Part shown: one piece after another, positions 11,817 to 23,153 of the stretch
How the letters are laid out: the number at the start of each line of letters is the position of its first letter
Position numbering within the stretch: position 1 is the stretch's first letter
NCBI GenBank assembly: GCA_034359265.1
Contig: CP136891.1
Coordinates: 40,044,001-40,108,000, forward strand
Length of the DNA: 64,000 bases
From: Canna indica
Lineage: Eukaryota > Streptophyta > Magnoliopsida > Zingiberales > Cannaceae
Reading direction: 5' to 3'
Program-made: the position numbers and the translations under genes
The notes under the pieces: model-generated
What the model was told of the DNA's origin: nothing
Seen by the model: the letters and a program-made list of their open reading frames with translations, nothing else
Databases searched by the model: none

Positions 11817-12115
11817 CTTGGTCTTCAGCAACGGCTATCAGCAACGGCCGCTCAAGCCGTTGCTATTTGCAACGGCATTCTTACGGCCGCCCGAGCCGTT
11901 GCAGATATCTGTATCTGCAACGGCGTTCTAACGGAAAACCGAGCCGTTGCTGATTATTTTAATTATCAGCAACGGCTTTCGGACGGAAAGGCGAGCCGTT
12001 GCTGATTTTTTAATTTTCAGCAACGGCTTGCTAACGGATAAGTGAGCTGTTGCTGATGATAACTTATCAGCAACGGCTTTCTAACGGGCGAGTGAGCCGT
12101 TGCTGATAAGTTTAT
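11817..12115. repeat. CACTA 5' subterminal repeats
   Basis: Repeated agcaacggc alternates with the reverse form gccgttgct, arranged as inverted pairs around short variable spacers. In CACTA elements such motifs bind the second (TNPA-like) protein. Confidence 0.85.
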
Positions 12116-12416
12116 ATAGGGCACGCTCTCGCGCCCGACCCTTCTTCCTCCCGCTGCTGCCGCCGCCGCCTCCTGCCGAGAACTTCGCCGCTGCTGCCGT
12201 TGCTGCCGACGCCGCCGCGCCGCTGCCGCTGCTGCCGGTATGTTGATCGGCCGGCCTATACGGTTTCGGCCGGAGATGTTAAAATCCGACCGAAACCCTA
12301 TTTCTAGGGTTTCGGCCGGCGGCGGTCGGCCTATGGCCGCCGCCGGACCTTCTACAGTGGCCGGACAGTGTGTCCGGCCACTGTACGCCGGCGCCGGAGG
12401 GTGGACTCCGGCGCCG

Positions 12417-12417
<1 letters not shown>

Positions 12418-12464
<47 letters not shown>
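12418..12464. repeat. (AT)n microsatellite
   Basis: An uninterrupted AT dinucleotide run inside the CACTA element, directly after a GC-rich first-exon-like stretch. Confidence 0.95.
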
Positions 12465-12468
<4 letters not shown>

Positions 12469-12559
12469 TTTGATATTGTTAATTAATTATTTTATAAATG
12501 TTAATTAATTGTTTAGATTAATTGTTTAATTTGTTAGATTAATTATTAGGGTTTAGATT

Positions 12560-12672
12560 AATTTCGGACGCGCGCCGGAATCGTCCACTTCGGACGCGCG
12601 CCGGAATCGTCCAATTCGGACTCGCGCCGGAATCGTCCACTTCGGACGCGCGCCGAAATCGTCCAATATGGA
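12560..12672. repeat. 28-bp tandem repeat, about 4 units
   Basis: Units of the form ttcggacgcgcgccggaa + tcgtccac, differing by single bases. They lie in the CACTA leader upstream of the TNP2 start. Confidence 0.85.
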
Positions 12673-12873
12673 CTCGAACTGTCTCAAAACATTTAGAAAA
12701 TAATCATCCATCCGACGAGTTGATATGTTTCACGTACGCATCGATCAGTCGGATATGATTTAGCAAAACCTTAGATCCGTTCGGGGATTGTATGTTCGTG
12801 TAAAAGAAGTAGATGATCTTTTATACGACGTACAATTCTTGAATTGTCCCTGATTGGACAATTTGGGAATATA

Positions 12874-13063
12874 GTTATTTGTACTGCACTTACGTTTTTA
12901 TTTTAACTGTTAACTAATTATTCTAAATTTCGGCAACATCTCTCTTGTTCTCCGATACGCGCCCAGATGATATGCGTATTCGGAGAACTGTAGGGAGATG
13001 CTGTCGAAATTTAGAATAATTAGTTAACAGTTAAAATAAAAATGTAAGTGCAGTACGAATAAC
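12874..13063. repeat. Long inverted repeat (hairpin) upstream of TNP2
   Basis: Left arm 12874-12960 and right arm 12974-13063 are nearly perfect inverted copies around a 13-base loop (12961-12973). Mismatches are few and several would be G:U pairs in RNA. Weaker pairing extends outward to about 12862 and 13075. The hairpin ends 74 bases before the TNP2 ATG, so it would sit in the leader of the transcript. Confidence 0.9.
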
Positions 13064-13137
13064 ATAAATCCCGAATGGAATAGGACCATCTCACCTAAAG
13101 ACATTAACCAAAGAAATTGTCATTGATTGACAGAATC

Positions 13138-16100
13138 ATGTCGGCTGATCGAAGTTGGATGTACCGACGTTTTGATCATGGAGCTTTAACGAATGAGTTT
13201 CGATTAGGCGTAACGTACTTCCTAAATTTCGCCTATTCGAATCGGAATTTCGTTAGCATGGGTGATCAAATCCGATGTCCGTGCCGCATTTGTTCGAATG
13301 GCCGATTTTTGGATCGGGAGACTGTCACTCTGCATCTATATACCAAAGGATTTACACCAAGATATTTTCTATGGACTTGTCACGGGGAGTCACGCGAAGT
13401 CGGGACGTCGAGCAATCCTGTCGTTCAGACATATGGTGAATCTTCCTCTGCTGGTGCTTCTTCATCCGGTCAATGTAATCCCTATAGAACTATGATACTT
13501 GATAGTCTTGGGGGTCAATTCCACCTGAATGATAATGTTGATCGGCCAGTTCTTCAGACATCAGTCCCACCAGATACTACAGCGGTTGATATCACAGAAG
13601 TAGGGGCTGCGGTAGAGATTGAATTACCGAATAAAGAAGCTGCAGAATTTTACGAGATGTTGAAAGCTGCCGATGAACCTTTGTATGAGAATTGTCCTAA
13701 ATACACTAGGTTTTCAGCAATGACACAGCTCTTAAACATCAAGGCCGATTGTAATATCAGCGGAGTTGCGTATGATCGGATTGCTGGATTGATTAATGGA
13801 ATACTGCCTACTGATAACAAGTTTGAGCCTACTTTTTATAAGACTAAAAAGCTAATGAGAAAATTGGGGCTTGGGTACGAAAAAATACACGCGTGCCAAA
13901 ATAACTGCATTTTATATTATAAAGAAAATGTGCAGTTGGATAAATGCCCTGTATGTCAACACCCTCGTTACAAGGAGAAGAAATCGGTCCGACAGAAAAA
14001 TATCCCGTTTAAGGTGCTTCGGTATTTTCCACTAACACCGAGGTTTCAAAGATTATTCATGTCGGAAAAGACAGCCCCCTACATGAGTTGGCATGCAAGA
14101 AGTCGTGATGATACAGTAATGACTCATCCATCTGACAGTGAAGCATGGAAACATTTGGATACATGTTATCCTTCATTTGCTATGGATACTAGAAATATCA
14201 GATTGGGATTGTGCACAGATGGTTTTAATCCGTTTGGGCATTCTGCAACTTCTTATTCAGTTTGGCCAGTGCTGCTGACAGTTTATAATTTGCCACCGTC
14301 AATGTGCATGAAAGATGAATTTATTTATCTTTCGATGATTATTCCGGGTCCTAAGGGTCCGCGAAAAGAAATTGACATATTTCTCAGACCCTTGATAGAT
14401 GAATTGAAAACATTGTGGACTGAGGGAGCTGTCACTTATGATTGTCATCGGAAGCAAAACTTCAATTTAAAGGCCGCGGTCTTGTGGACAATCAATGATT
14501 TCCCCGCGTACGGCATGTTGTCGGGTTGGAGCACTCACGGCCGACTCTCTTGCCCGTATTGTATGGAACACTCTAAATCAATCAGCCTTCAGAACGGACG
14601 AAAAATCTCATTCTTTGATTGTCATCGTCAATTCCTACCGGTTCATCACCAGTATCGAAGGAATCGTAATAAATTTACTAAGGGCAGAGTCGAAAGAGAT
14701 GGGCCACCACCGATGTTGTCTGGTGAACAAATGTTAGCACGTGTTTCAGCACTTCCAGATATAGTATTTGGTCGCAATGAAAGAGTGTCAGGTTTTGGCC
14801 AAACACACAACTGGGTGAAAAAAAGTATCTTTTGGGAATTGCCCTATTGGAGTTCATTATTGATTCGACATAATTTAGATGTCATGCACATTGAAAAAAA
14901 TGTGTTTGATAATATTTTCAACACTGTGATGGATATTTCTGGAAAAACTAAAGATAATGTCAAAGCCCGACATGATCTGAAAATACTTTGTAAAAGACCA
15001 GAGTTGGAGTTACAAGAGGTCAACGGACGATATCTGAAACCGAAGGCCCTATATGTGTTAAATAAACAACAGATCAAAGATGTTTGTCAATGGGTAAAAG
15101 AACTCAGATTACCCGATGGATATGCTTCAAACTTATCTCGATGTGTGAACGTCGATGATTGCAAAATATCAGGGATGAAGAGCCATGATTGTCATGTATT
15201 CATGCAGAGATTACTTCCGATCGCATTTCGAGATCTTCTACCTGATAATATTTGGGGTCCGTTGACTGAATTAAGTATGTTTTTTAGAAGCATCTGTGCA
15301 AATGTCCTTCGAGTCGAAGATATGTCAACACTTGAAAATAATATTGTTGAAATCATATGCAAGCTGGAGCAGTTTTTCCCTCCTGCATTTTTTGACTCGA
15401 TGGAGCATCTACCGATACACTTGGCATACGAGACACGAGTTGGTGGCCCCGTTCAATATCGTTGGATGTACTTATTTGAAAGATACATGAATCGTCTGAA
15501 GAAAAAAGTAAAGAACACCGCAGCTGTTGAAGGATCAATATCTGAATCGTATATCATCCAAGAAATTTCAACATTCTGCTCATTTTACTTTGAATCGACA
15601 GTACAGACAAGATTTGATCGTCTTCCACGTAACGACGACGGGGGTGTTCGACATTCAGATGGACGTTTAAATATATTTTCTCACTCTGGTCGTGCTTTTG
15701 GTTCTCGTCCATCTCGACACTTAAGCGATGAAGAGTATCATTTGGCACACTTATATGTATTACTCAATTGTCCAGAGATTGAACAATTCATTGAAATATT
15801 TGACATTGAGATGGTGCAAAAATACTCTATTCACAACGATCAAGAATTGGAGACATTACGGAATCGTGATTTCCCTACATAGATTCAGACTTACAGCAAA
15901 GATCACAGAGCTGAAATAGATGAAAGAATATTTGAGTTTGTTAGTGGACCGTCGCGACTTGTGTTGTGCTATAGCGGATATTTTGTTAACGGGTATAAAT
16001 TTCACACGGTTGAATATGCATTTACAAAGAAGACGATGAATGCTGGGGTCTGCATGAAAGGGACAACCTATGCTGAATGTGATATGGATTTTTATGGACT

Positions 16101-16617
16101 GGTGGAAGAAGTGATAGAGTTGCACTACTTCGGCTTGAAATCAGTGATCCTATTTAGATGTCATTGGTTCGATACAACAGAAAGGGGCATGAAAGTTCAT
16201 CCAAAATACAAACTTGTTGAGATTAATTACAAATCGAAATTGGCAGCAAATGAGCCATTTATATTGGCATCACAAGCCGAACAAGTATATTACGCGAAGT
16301 ATCCGGCTCAAAATAAAGATAGAGCAGATTGGCGTGTAGTCTGTAAGACAAAAGGTAGAGGAAAAATTGATCCGATAGTAGGAGAAAATGATCCTCCTGG
16401 TTTCTATCAAGAAGATGATCTTCCTGCTGTGGATCGTATTATTCCAATACTCGAGGATGCAGACACAACGTCAATTCAATTAGAAGTTGAATATGCTGAT
16501 GATGACGATAATGAAATTGAGGAAGCTGGAGATGAAGAAGATGAAGAAGAGGAAGAAGAGGAAGAAGAGGAAGAAGAAGAAGAATTCGAAGACTATTATT
16601 CAGATGATGAAGAATAA
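13138..16617 (+). pseudogene. TNP2-type CACTA transposase with one premature stop
   Basis: One frame runs from ATG 13138 (MSADRSWMYRRF) to TAA 16617, interrupted only by TAG at 15880-15882. The frame is open to 13117 but with no earlier ATG. Domains in order: transposase-associated N-terminal domain (residues about 3-85, with CPCRIC); TNP2 core (about 300-560; PFGHSATSYSVWPV, IIPGPKGPRKE, THGRLSCPYC); the HNLDVMHIEKNVFDNI block; and DUF4218 (about 690-790; PIHLAYE, SISESYIIQEISTF). After the stop comes a DUF4216-like segment (FYGLVEEVIELHYFG, VILFRCHWFD) and an extreme Glu/Asp tail. The stop replaces what is normally Trp in FP-W, consistent with TGG to TAG. The protein cuts element ends in the nucleus. 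Without readthrough or repair this copy makes a 914-aa truncated product. Confidence 0.92.
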
Positions 16618-16692
16618 TTGTAAAGTATATATTTTATTAAATATATCTCTACTATTTATACAATAATCTGATTATATGTCTGTTCGACAGAT

Positions 16693-18238
16693 ATGTCTGG
16701 TCGTGGTTATCGACGCAGGAGAGTTTCGGAGTCTCCGATCGGTGAGACTCCAGCACTTACTAATGCTGCTGATCCTCCAGTTGCTGATCCTCATGAGGAT
16801 GATACTGCCGAGGCTAGTACATCCAGATGTAGGCGGCCACGCGGGCCGAACAGGTGGCAGCCTCCACCAGCCACAGAGTCACGTAGATTGATTAGCGTGA
16901 TTGGGGAGCGGTACGTAATATATAATGAATTATGAATCATTACAAATTCATTATATCATAATATAATATTAAAATTTATTTTTGTTGTGCAGGTTCGAGC
17001 AAGAAGAAGTGCCGAGGAGCATTTCTTCTACTATTCGACGATACATGCACGGGGCATGGCCTACGTGGTCTCACGTGCCTAGCGAGCACGTCGACATGTT
17101 ATGGCGCGAGTTTGAGGCACGTATTATTTCTTTTTTTACATGCATGATGATATATTAAGAATTGGTACTGATATTATTATTTTGCAGGCTCGCTATACAT
17201 GGGCCGAGGACCAGAGGTCCTTCATTTACGCTGCCTGGGAGTCTATTTCCCGGGCAAGGTACAACGGGCAGCTGGGGCAGGCTCGGTCCCGAGCGATGGC
17301 CCGAGCTGGGACCACTAACATCGCGGAGACTCGGGGATACGGCCCCAGTTGGATTACTCCGGATATATGGGACCAGCTCGTGGGGATATGGTCGACGGAT
17401 CGATGGCAGGAGGTTTCTCAGAATGCGGCTAGAAATCGCATGTCGGGGGGAGCAGCGCGTCACACCGGCGGCTCTGTTGCATTTGCAGTGCACGCAAACC
17501 GTATGGTAAGTATATCTTTTAATTATATATTTTATTTGTTATTATGTGTACTAATTAATGTATTTGTTTTGTAAATGTAGACGACGGTGTCGGATGACGG
17601 GACTGTCCAGCGACCCTCCCCGATGGCAGTGTTTGAGCGGACTCACCGTCGAGCACATGGGACTGGGGAGTACATCCACAACCGCGCTGCATACATTATG
17701 GTAATTATATATTTGTTTAAATTATTCATTATATATTTATAATTTAAGTTTTATGATAAATATTAAACAAAAAATCAAACTCGAGTAGGAGACCTACAGC
17801 CAGACGGTGGTGCAGCGTGGGGGTACCCCCGAGGACTTTGACGCAGCATCGTGGGTCGAGGCCGCAGGTGGCTGGGACCATGGCCGCGTATATGGCTTCG
17901 CAGATAGTGGTCATGCGCGAGCCGTACTAGGGCCACTTGGGGCACCGACCCCTCCGGTCGCTGGTGAGCGGCCGTCCACCTCCAGATCTAGTTATGATCA
18001 TAGTAATAGGATAAGGACACTAGAGGAGACGGTCGCGCGTCAGACTGAGTTGATGGAGCGCCAGAGTCAGACGATGGCGAATATAGAAGCTATCCTACGC
18101 AACTTGTCGGGTCATCCCGAAGCAGGCATCTCTTCGGCATCATCTAATCCATCATCCTCGAGTCAGTCCACGCCGGTGTACACTCAAGCACTCCAGACCC
18201 CGCCATATGATCCAGGCCATCCTCCATCGTCATCGTGA
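16693..18238 (+). CDS. CACTA second gene, Transposase_24 (TNPA-like) protein
   Basis: Five exons can be joined in frame: 16693-16910, 16993-17116, 17188-17505, 17581-17700, 17789-18238, giving 409 aa. Introns are short (71-88 bp) and end in AG; intron 2 appears to start with GC (GAG|GCACGT) because only that join keeps the frame. The product has an Arg-rich N-terminus (MSGRGYRRRR). A Transposase_24/Ptta-En-Spm domain follows (ISSTIRRYMHG, PTWSHVPSEHVDMLWREF, YAAWESISRARY, VFERTHRRAHG) and a C-terminal coiled coil (IRTLEETVARQTELMERQ) near a Ser/Pro-rich tail. By analogy with TNPA it would bind the subterminal repeats and help bring the ends together. No break is visible, so it may still be expressed. 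Confidence 0.85.
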
Positions 18239-18539
18239 GATTTTGTTTATATTGACTTTGTTACTCAGATATTGAACTTGTTTAATTTATATTGACTATG
18301 TTACTCAGATGTTGATACTTCAATTTTACATTTGAATTGTGTTTATACTATCGTGGATAATTATAAATATAAATATAATTGTTTTGATGTATATCTTGGT
18401 GTGTTTGTGATGTGTGAATGAATGTGTATGAGATGTTTGTGATGTGTGTATGAGGGTATGGGTGTGTGAGTTATGTATCAGATAAATGTATCAATGTATC
18501 AACGGAAATTAGAAATTTGAAATATTTCTGTTTGCAGGT
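18239..18539. other. CACTA 3' untranslated region
   Basis: AT-rich and TG-rich sequence between the second gene and the 3' subterminal repeats; a polyadenylation region is expected here but no single signal stands out. Confidence 0.5.
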
Positions 18540-18544
18540 ATGGG

Positions 18545-18882
18545 TCATCAGCAACGGCTTTCCCACGGCCGTCCGTGGGAAAGCCGTTGCTAAAAGTGTA
18601 TCGACAACCGTTGCTGATGACCTACAGCAACGGCTTAGCGACGGGTTTTTACTAACGGCTTTGCTACGGACTCGAGGCCGTTGCTATTAATGTTATCAGC
18701 AACGGCTCCGGTTCCGTGGTAAAACCGTTGCTGAAAATATTTTTAGCGACGGCCCAGCGGCCGTTGCTGATAATGTTTAGAGCGACGGCCCGAGCGGCCG
18801 TTGCTGATCCGTTGCTAAGTCATCAGCAACGCGACTTTCTGTCACGGCTTTATTGCAACGGCTCAGCCGTTGCTGATGACCA
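18545..18882. repeat. CACTA 3' subterminal repeats
   Basis: Many copies of cagcaacggc and gccgttgctga, matching the 5' array and running up to the terminal repeat. Confidence 0.85.
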
Positions 18883-18896
18883 TTTTTCTAGTAGTG

Positions 18897-19022
18897 GAGG
18901 TGTTGCAAGGAGAGGTCGAGCGGAATGGGGAGGCGTCGCAGGGAGAGGTCGCGGAACAGGGAGGTGTTGCAGGGAGAGGTCGCGTAAGACGGGGAGGTGT
19001 CGTAGGGAGAGGTCGCGCAGGG
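18897..19022. repeat. Minisatellite, about 4 units of 31-33 bp
   Basis: Units start gaggtgttgcaagga, gaggcgtcgcaggga, gaggtgttgcaggga and gaggtgtcgtaggga, each followed by gaggtcg. A further unit lies at 11769-11804 across the CACTA insertion. On the minus strand they encode an imperfect peptide repeat. Confidence 0.85.
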
Positions 19023-19144
19023 AGTTTGTCAGCTGGGGATTTGTCGGGTCATTGTATTAGGGCTGAAAAGAAAAATGGCGCGGAAATAATATTTTGGTGA
19101 TTAGTAGGAGGGAAATATTTGGTCGGCTGAAATAGAAGGAAAAA

Positions 19145-19262
19145 AAATTATAGGTTGATTTACCAACGCATTTTTTAATCCGTTGGTAATTTTGTTGGTA
19201 ATACCAATAAACTAAATTCGTTGGTAACAAATCTGTTGGTGATGCTATGATTTCTTGTAGTG
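19145..19262. mobile_element. CACTA-type element end (different family)
   Basis: Ends in tttcttgtagtg, the complement of CACTACAAGAAA, a common plant CACTA terminus. It is preceded by subterminal repeats of the gttggtaat/ccaacg type. The other end is not seen, so this is a fragment. Confidence 0.6.
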
Positions 19263-19265
19263 GCG

Positions 19266-20111
19266 GTATCTATAAAGCTCGGCTTATGGAAAAGGGATAC
19301 AGTCAAAAGAAATGTATTGACTATAAAGATATTGTTTCTCCTATGGTTAAACATACTTCTATTAGTGTTCTTCTAGCATAAGTAGCCATGCAAGACTTGG
19401 AGTTAGAACAGCTTGACGTAAAGATAGCTTTCCTACATAGTGATTTAGATTAACAGATCTACATGACATAACCAGAAGGGTTTGAAGAGAAAAATAAAGT
19501 TGATCATGTCTACCTCCTAAAGAAGTCACTTTATAGCCTCAAGCAATCTCACAAATTAACAATGATATAAGAGGTTTGATCAGTTTATACTTGGTATTAG
19601 TTTCAATAGATCATCTTTTGACGGTTGTGTTTATTTAAAAAAATCAATTAGTTCTATGATTTATCTGCTCTTTTATGTTGATGATATGCTCATTGCGGCA
19701 AAAGATATTACTGAAATAGACAGACTTAAAAAACACTTTAAGGTTGAATTTAACATGAAGGACCTTGGGGCTGTAAGAAAAATCTTTGGGATGGAGATAA
19801 AATGAGAACGCACAGCAAGAAAGTTATACCTAACGCAGGAGACTTATGTAAAGCAGGTGGTTGAGCATTTTGGCATACAAGAAGCAAAATCCGTCAAAAC
19901 ACATCTTGCCGCTCACTTCAAATTATCAGGATTGCTATGCCCAAAAGATGAAAAAGAAAGAATTGGTATGTCACAGGTACCCTATGCAAGCGCAGTTGGC
20001 AGTCTTATGTACGCCATGATTTGTACCCGCCCAGACATAGCACATGCAGTTAGTGTTGTGAGCCGGTATATGGCAAATTTGGAAAAAGCACTAGTAAAGA
20101 AATTGAACCCA
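19266..20111 (+). pseudogene. Ty1-copia reverse transcriptase, decayed
   Basis: Consecutive copia RT motifs are visible with several stops: KARLMEKGYSQ, EQLDVKIAFLHSDLD, YMT-PEGFEEKNK, LLFYVDDMLIAAKD (the catalytic YVDD), MKDLGAVRKIFGMEI, YASAVGSLMYAMICTRPD and SVVSRYMANLEKA. The 5' part of the element (LTR, gag, protease, integrase) is missing. The frame is cut after SVVSRYMANLEKA, where a 50-bp sequence also found at 24776 replaces the expected RNase H region. The polypurine tract and 3' LTR follow directly. Confidence 0.9.
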
Positions 20112-20137
20112 CACTGAAATAACATCAATTTCAGCTT
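20088..20137. repeat. 50-bp direct repeat, copy 1
   Basis: Identical over 50 bases to 24776-24825. Here it joins a truncated copia pol to the 3' end of the element. Confidence 0.95.
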
Positions 20138-20162
20138 GGCTACATCGGGCTTAAATCTCATT

Positions 20163-21093
20163 AAAGGAGGAAATTGTGAGGGTTGATTCTATTTAAACCT
20201 GACCCGAATTCGAAATGGGCCAAGCTGGATCAAAGAAAAAAAAGAGAGAGAGAGAAAAAAAACAAAAAAAAATATTGTTAATGCTCATTGGGCTCGGCCC
20301 AGCCTAGGCGGGCCAAGCAATGGGCTGAGCTCATCTCCTGTGCGCCTGCAGCTTGCAGGCACCCACGTGCTTTGCACGCGGCAGCAGCACTTGCAGTGCC
20401 TGCGCTCTTCAGCTGCCAATGTTGACCGAGTTCCTTGCATGGAACTCAGATTTTGATCGCACCGCGTACTTTTCCCAACCACACAATTGTTGTTGTCGCA
20501 CCGCCTCAATTTCAGATTTTACTCAGTCCACACGCTCGCCCGCCCGCCCATCCGTACACACGCCGCTGGATCAGATCGAATGCTATGGGTTGATCCCTGC
20601 CGAATTCTTTGTCCAAATCAATTGCTACAACCGTATGCTTCTGATTCTATTATAAAAGGGGGCCTAATACACAGTTCCAAATCATCCCAACGACTCCGTT
20701 TGTCAAGCAAGATTTCTTTTCGGTGGCTTTCTTCCCCTTCACACCGTCTCAGGCAGAAGTAAGAAGATCAAGGACGTCGCATCCATAATTTTCAGGCAAA
20801 AGTAGAAATCCAAATTTCGTGGTGCAGAAAAATATCCGAGCCCATGCAATATTTTTCTTTTATAGTTTAGTTATCAGTTTTATTTTGATTCTCTTGTACT
20901 GGCAGTATTTTTCTCCTCTCTCTAATAAAATCAGTGCCCTTTTCTCCCCGTGGAGTAGGCCCGGTACCCCGCCAGGCCGAACCACATAAATTTTGGTGTT
21001 CTTTGTGTTTTCTGAATTTATTCGTTTTGGTATTTTTGCTTTTGGCATTTGAATTTTTGAATGCTTGTAGGAAGACTCATTTTCTTCCTAACA
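20163..21093 (+). mobile_element. Copia polypurine tract and 3' LTR
   Basis: The polypurine tract aaaggaggaaat (20163-20174) is followed by an LTR from TGTGAGG (20175) to CCTAACA (21093), 919 bp, with the inverted TGT...ACA termini of plant copia LTRs. A TATA box (TATAAAAG, 20651-20658) marks the probable transcription start region. The matching 5' LTR is absent. Confidence 0.8.
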
Positions 21094-23145
21094 CTTGTCA
21101 TTTGAATAATCAAGAATTGATAAAATTGGAATTTAGGTTTGATTGTTGGTAAACACTATTCATTATCTCTCTAGTGTGTCATTTTCTCTCATACAAATTT
21201 TTTTGACGGTCTGTTTCTTTAGGATAAAAGAATTTGTGATTGTATGATATTTTTAAGATATTTACGAGAAGATACCCTTACTTTTTGTCAACGTAAGTCC
21301 ATTTAATCTCCAAGGTAAACTTATGGGGCCTATTTGATTAGTGAAACTAAATTTATTTTCATGATTTTGATAAACCACGGCTCCTTGCTAAAATGTGTTT
21401 GGGTTAACATTTCTGTGAAATTTTATTATTATCGGGATGAAACTAGTTTTCTATAAAACTAATTTTCTTGAGTAAAATAAAAATGCTGGAAAGTTATTTT
21501 CTATGATTTCAAGATCATCGATTTTGAAATATCAATATGCAATAACAAATTTGTAATCATAAATATTTTTATAAAAGCAATCAATTTACAAATAATTCAA
21601 ACTATATCTAATGTGCAAAAATTAAAATTAAAATTATCATTTTCAATTCAAAATATTTTCTTAAATTGACAAATTAATTAAATTTTCTTAAAGACGGTAT
21701 ATTTATAATTTAATTCAATCTAATTTTGAACCATTTAACTCGTTTTTTTAAAAAAATATTAATATTTTTATTAACTAATTTTATATTTAATTGAACAAAT
21801 ATAATTTTAATTTATCAATAATCTAATTAAATCTTATAAATATTTTACAATCATATTAGCCGGCACTAATTTTATAAACTATTTATAAATACATAATTAA
21901 TATTTTTAAAACTTATAAATTAAATTATACAATACATAAATCGACTATGAGTATTTAATGAAAGACAACAAATGAAATTAAAAGTTATGCTCTTGTCAAT
22001 AAAAAATAAAAAAATCATGTCTTACTCTCTTTTGTTAGATTTATAATAGATTAATTATAAAATAAAATTGATCATCAAAGAAGCTAATAAAATTGAGTTA
22101 TTCATTTTCTTGAATTGATTAAATATTAAGTTCTTTCAAAAATGTTTATGAAAATTCATAATTTAATTTTTCAACAAACTTATTTTAGGTATTTGTAACT
22201 TAAATGTTGGATAGTGATCTTTTACTTTTTATCGGTACGTGACATTCTTCTAAAGATTGATATTATTTTCATCAACCAAACACATTTTAAAAAAATTAAA
22301 ATTTAAAAACTAAATTTTCATGTTCACTAAAATTAAATTAGAAAATAGTTTTCTCTTATGAAATAACACCATATATTATAAAGTTCCATATTGCTATAAA
22401 TTTTTGAGCAAGGCATCCATCTTCTTGTTGAGAATCCTTTCTTTCTTCTCATTGTAGTATTATGTTCCTGTAGAAAGGATTATGACATGTTGGGCTCACT
22501 GTAATGAATGTGCTTTATAATATAATGGACTTTGTAATGGAATAGAATTTTCATCACATTACATTACAATTTTTAGTATAATGAGGAATCAACTGTGTAA
22601 TGAGGAACAAAAGGGCTAAAGTGTAAAATTTATAACTTCACTAAAAGAATATACTACTTTTCACTCATTTATTTACTTAATTTTAATTTTATTATTTTTA
22701 AAATGTGTAATTTTGTTATTAATAGACTAAATTATAATATTTATAAATTAAATGGTTTAAATGAAAAGTATTTTTTAGTAAATTTTTTTACTTCGTATTA
22801 ATTTATTATTTCACAAATATGTATTATTTATAAAGGAATAAAATAAATTTTATAAAATTTGTGGACCTAATTGTAATATACAATTAAGTTTTTCTATCAT
22901 TCACAAAAAAATTAAAATATTTTTGTTAGTACTATGGTAAAAGATTAATTAAGGATTTTTTTTTTCTTGTTTGGTGTTTTAGTTAAGAATTCTTTGATTA
23001 TAAAAAAAATTACTCTAGTTTCACTATATAACATAATGCTCATTCTTCCCAATATTTAATGGCATCAAATAAGAGACTATTAATGAATTTTTCATTACTT
23101 TGTATGGTCATTACAAAGGGTTAAAACATACCAGTCATCGTACGG
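21094..23145. other. AT-rich intergenic sequence
   Basis: No gene seen. An inverted pair (aaaatgtgtttgggtt near 21391 and aaccaaacacatttt near 22276) hints at a decayed MITE, but its ends cannot be set. Confidence 0.4.
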
Positions 23146-23153
23146 AATATAAC

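Larger units (their letters stand above)
11805..18896 (+). mobile_element. Complete CACTA (En/Spm) transposon
   Basis: A 7,092-bp element with terminal inverted repeats CACTACTAGAAA (start) and its complement TTTCTAGTAGTG (end). The 3-bp target duplication gag lies at 11802-11804 and 18897-18899. The ends carry many subterminal copies of agcaacggc and its complement. Inside are a TNP2-type transposase (13138-16617, one premature stop) and a five-exon Transposase_24 gene (16693-18238), both on the plus strand. All structural parts of an autonomous element are present, and the intact ends suggest a fairly recent insertion. Confidence 0.95.

Noticed and set aside
13117..13137. Earlier start for TNP2
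   Set aside because: It begins with TTG; the ATG at 13138 gives the usual family N-terminus before SWM.
17155..17509. Overlapping 112-115 aa frames on both strands
   Set aside because: Shadows of exon 3 of the Transposase_24 gene, which is GC-rich.
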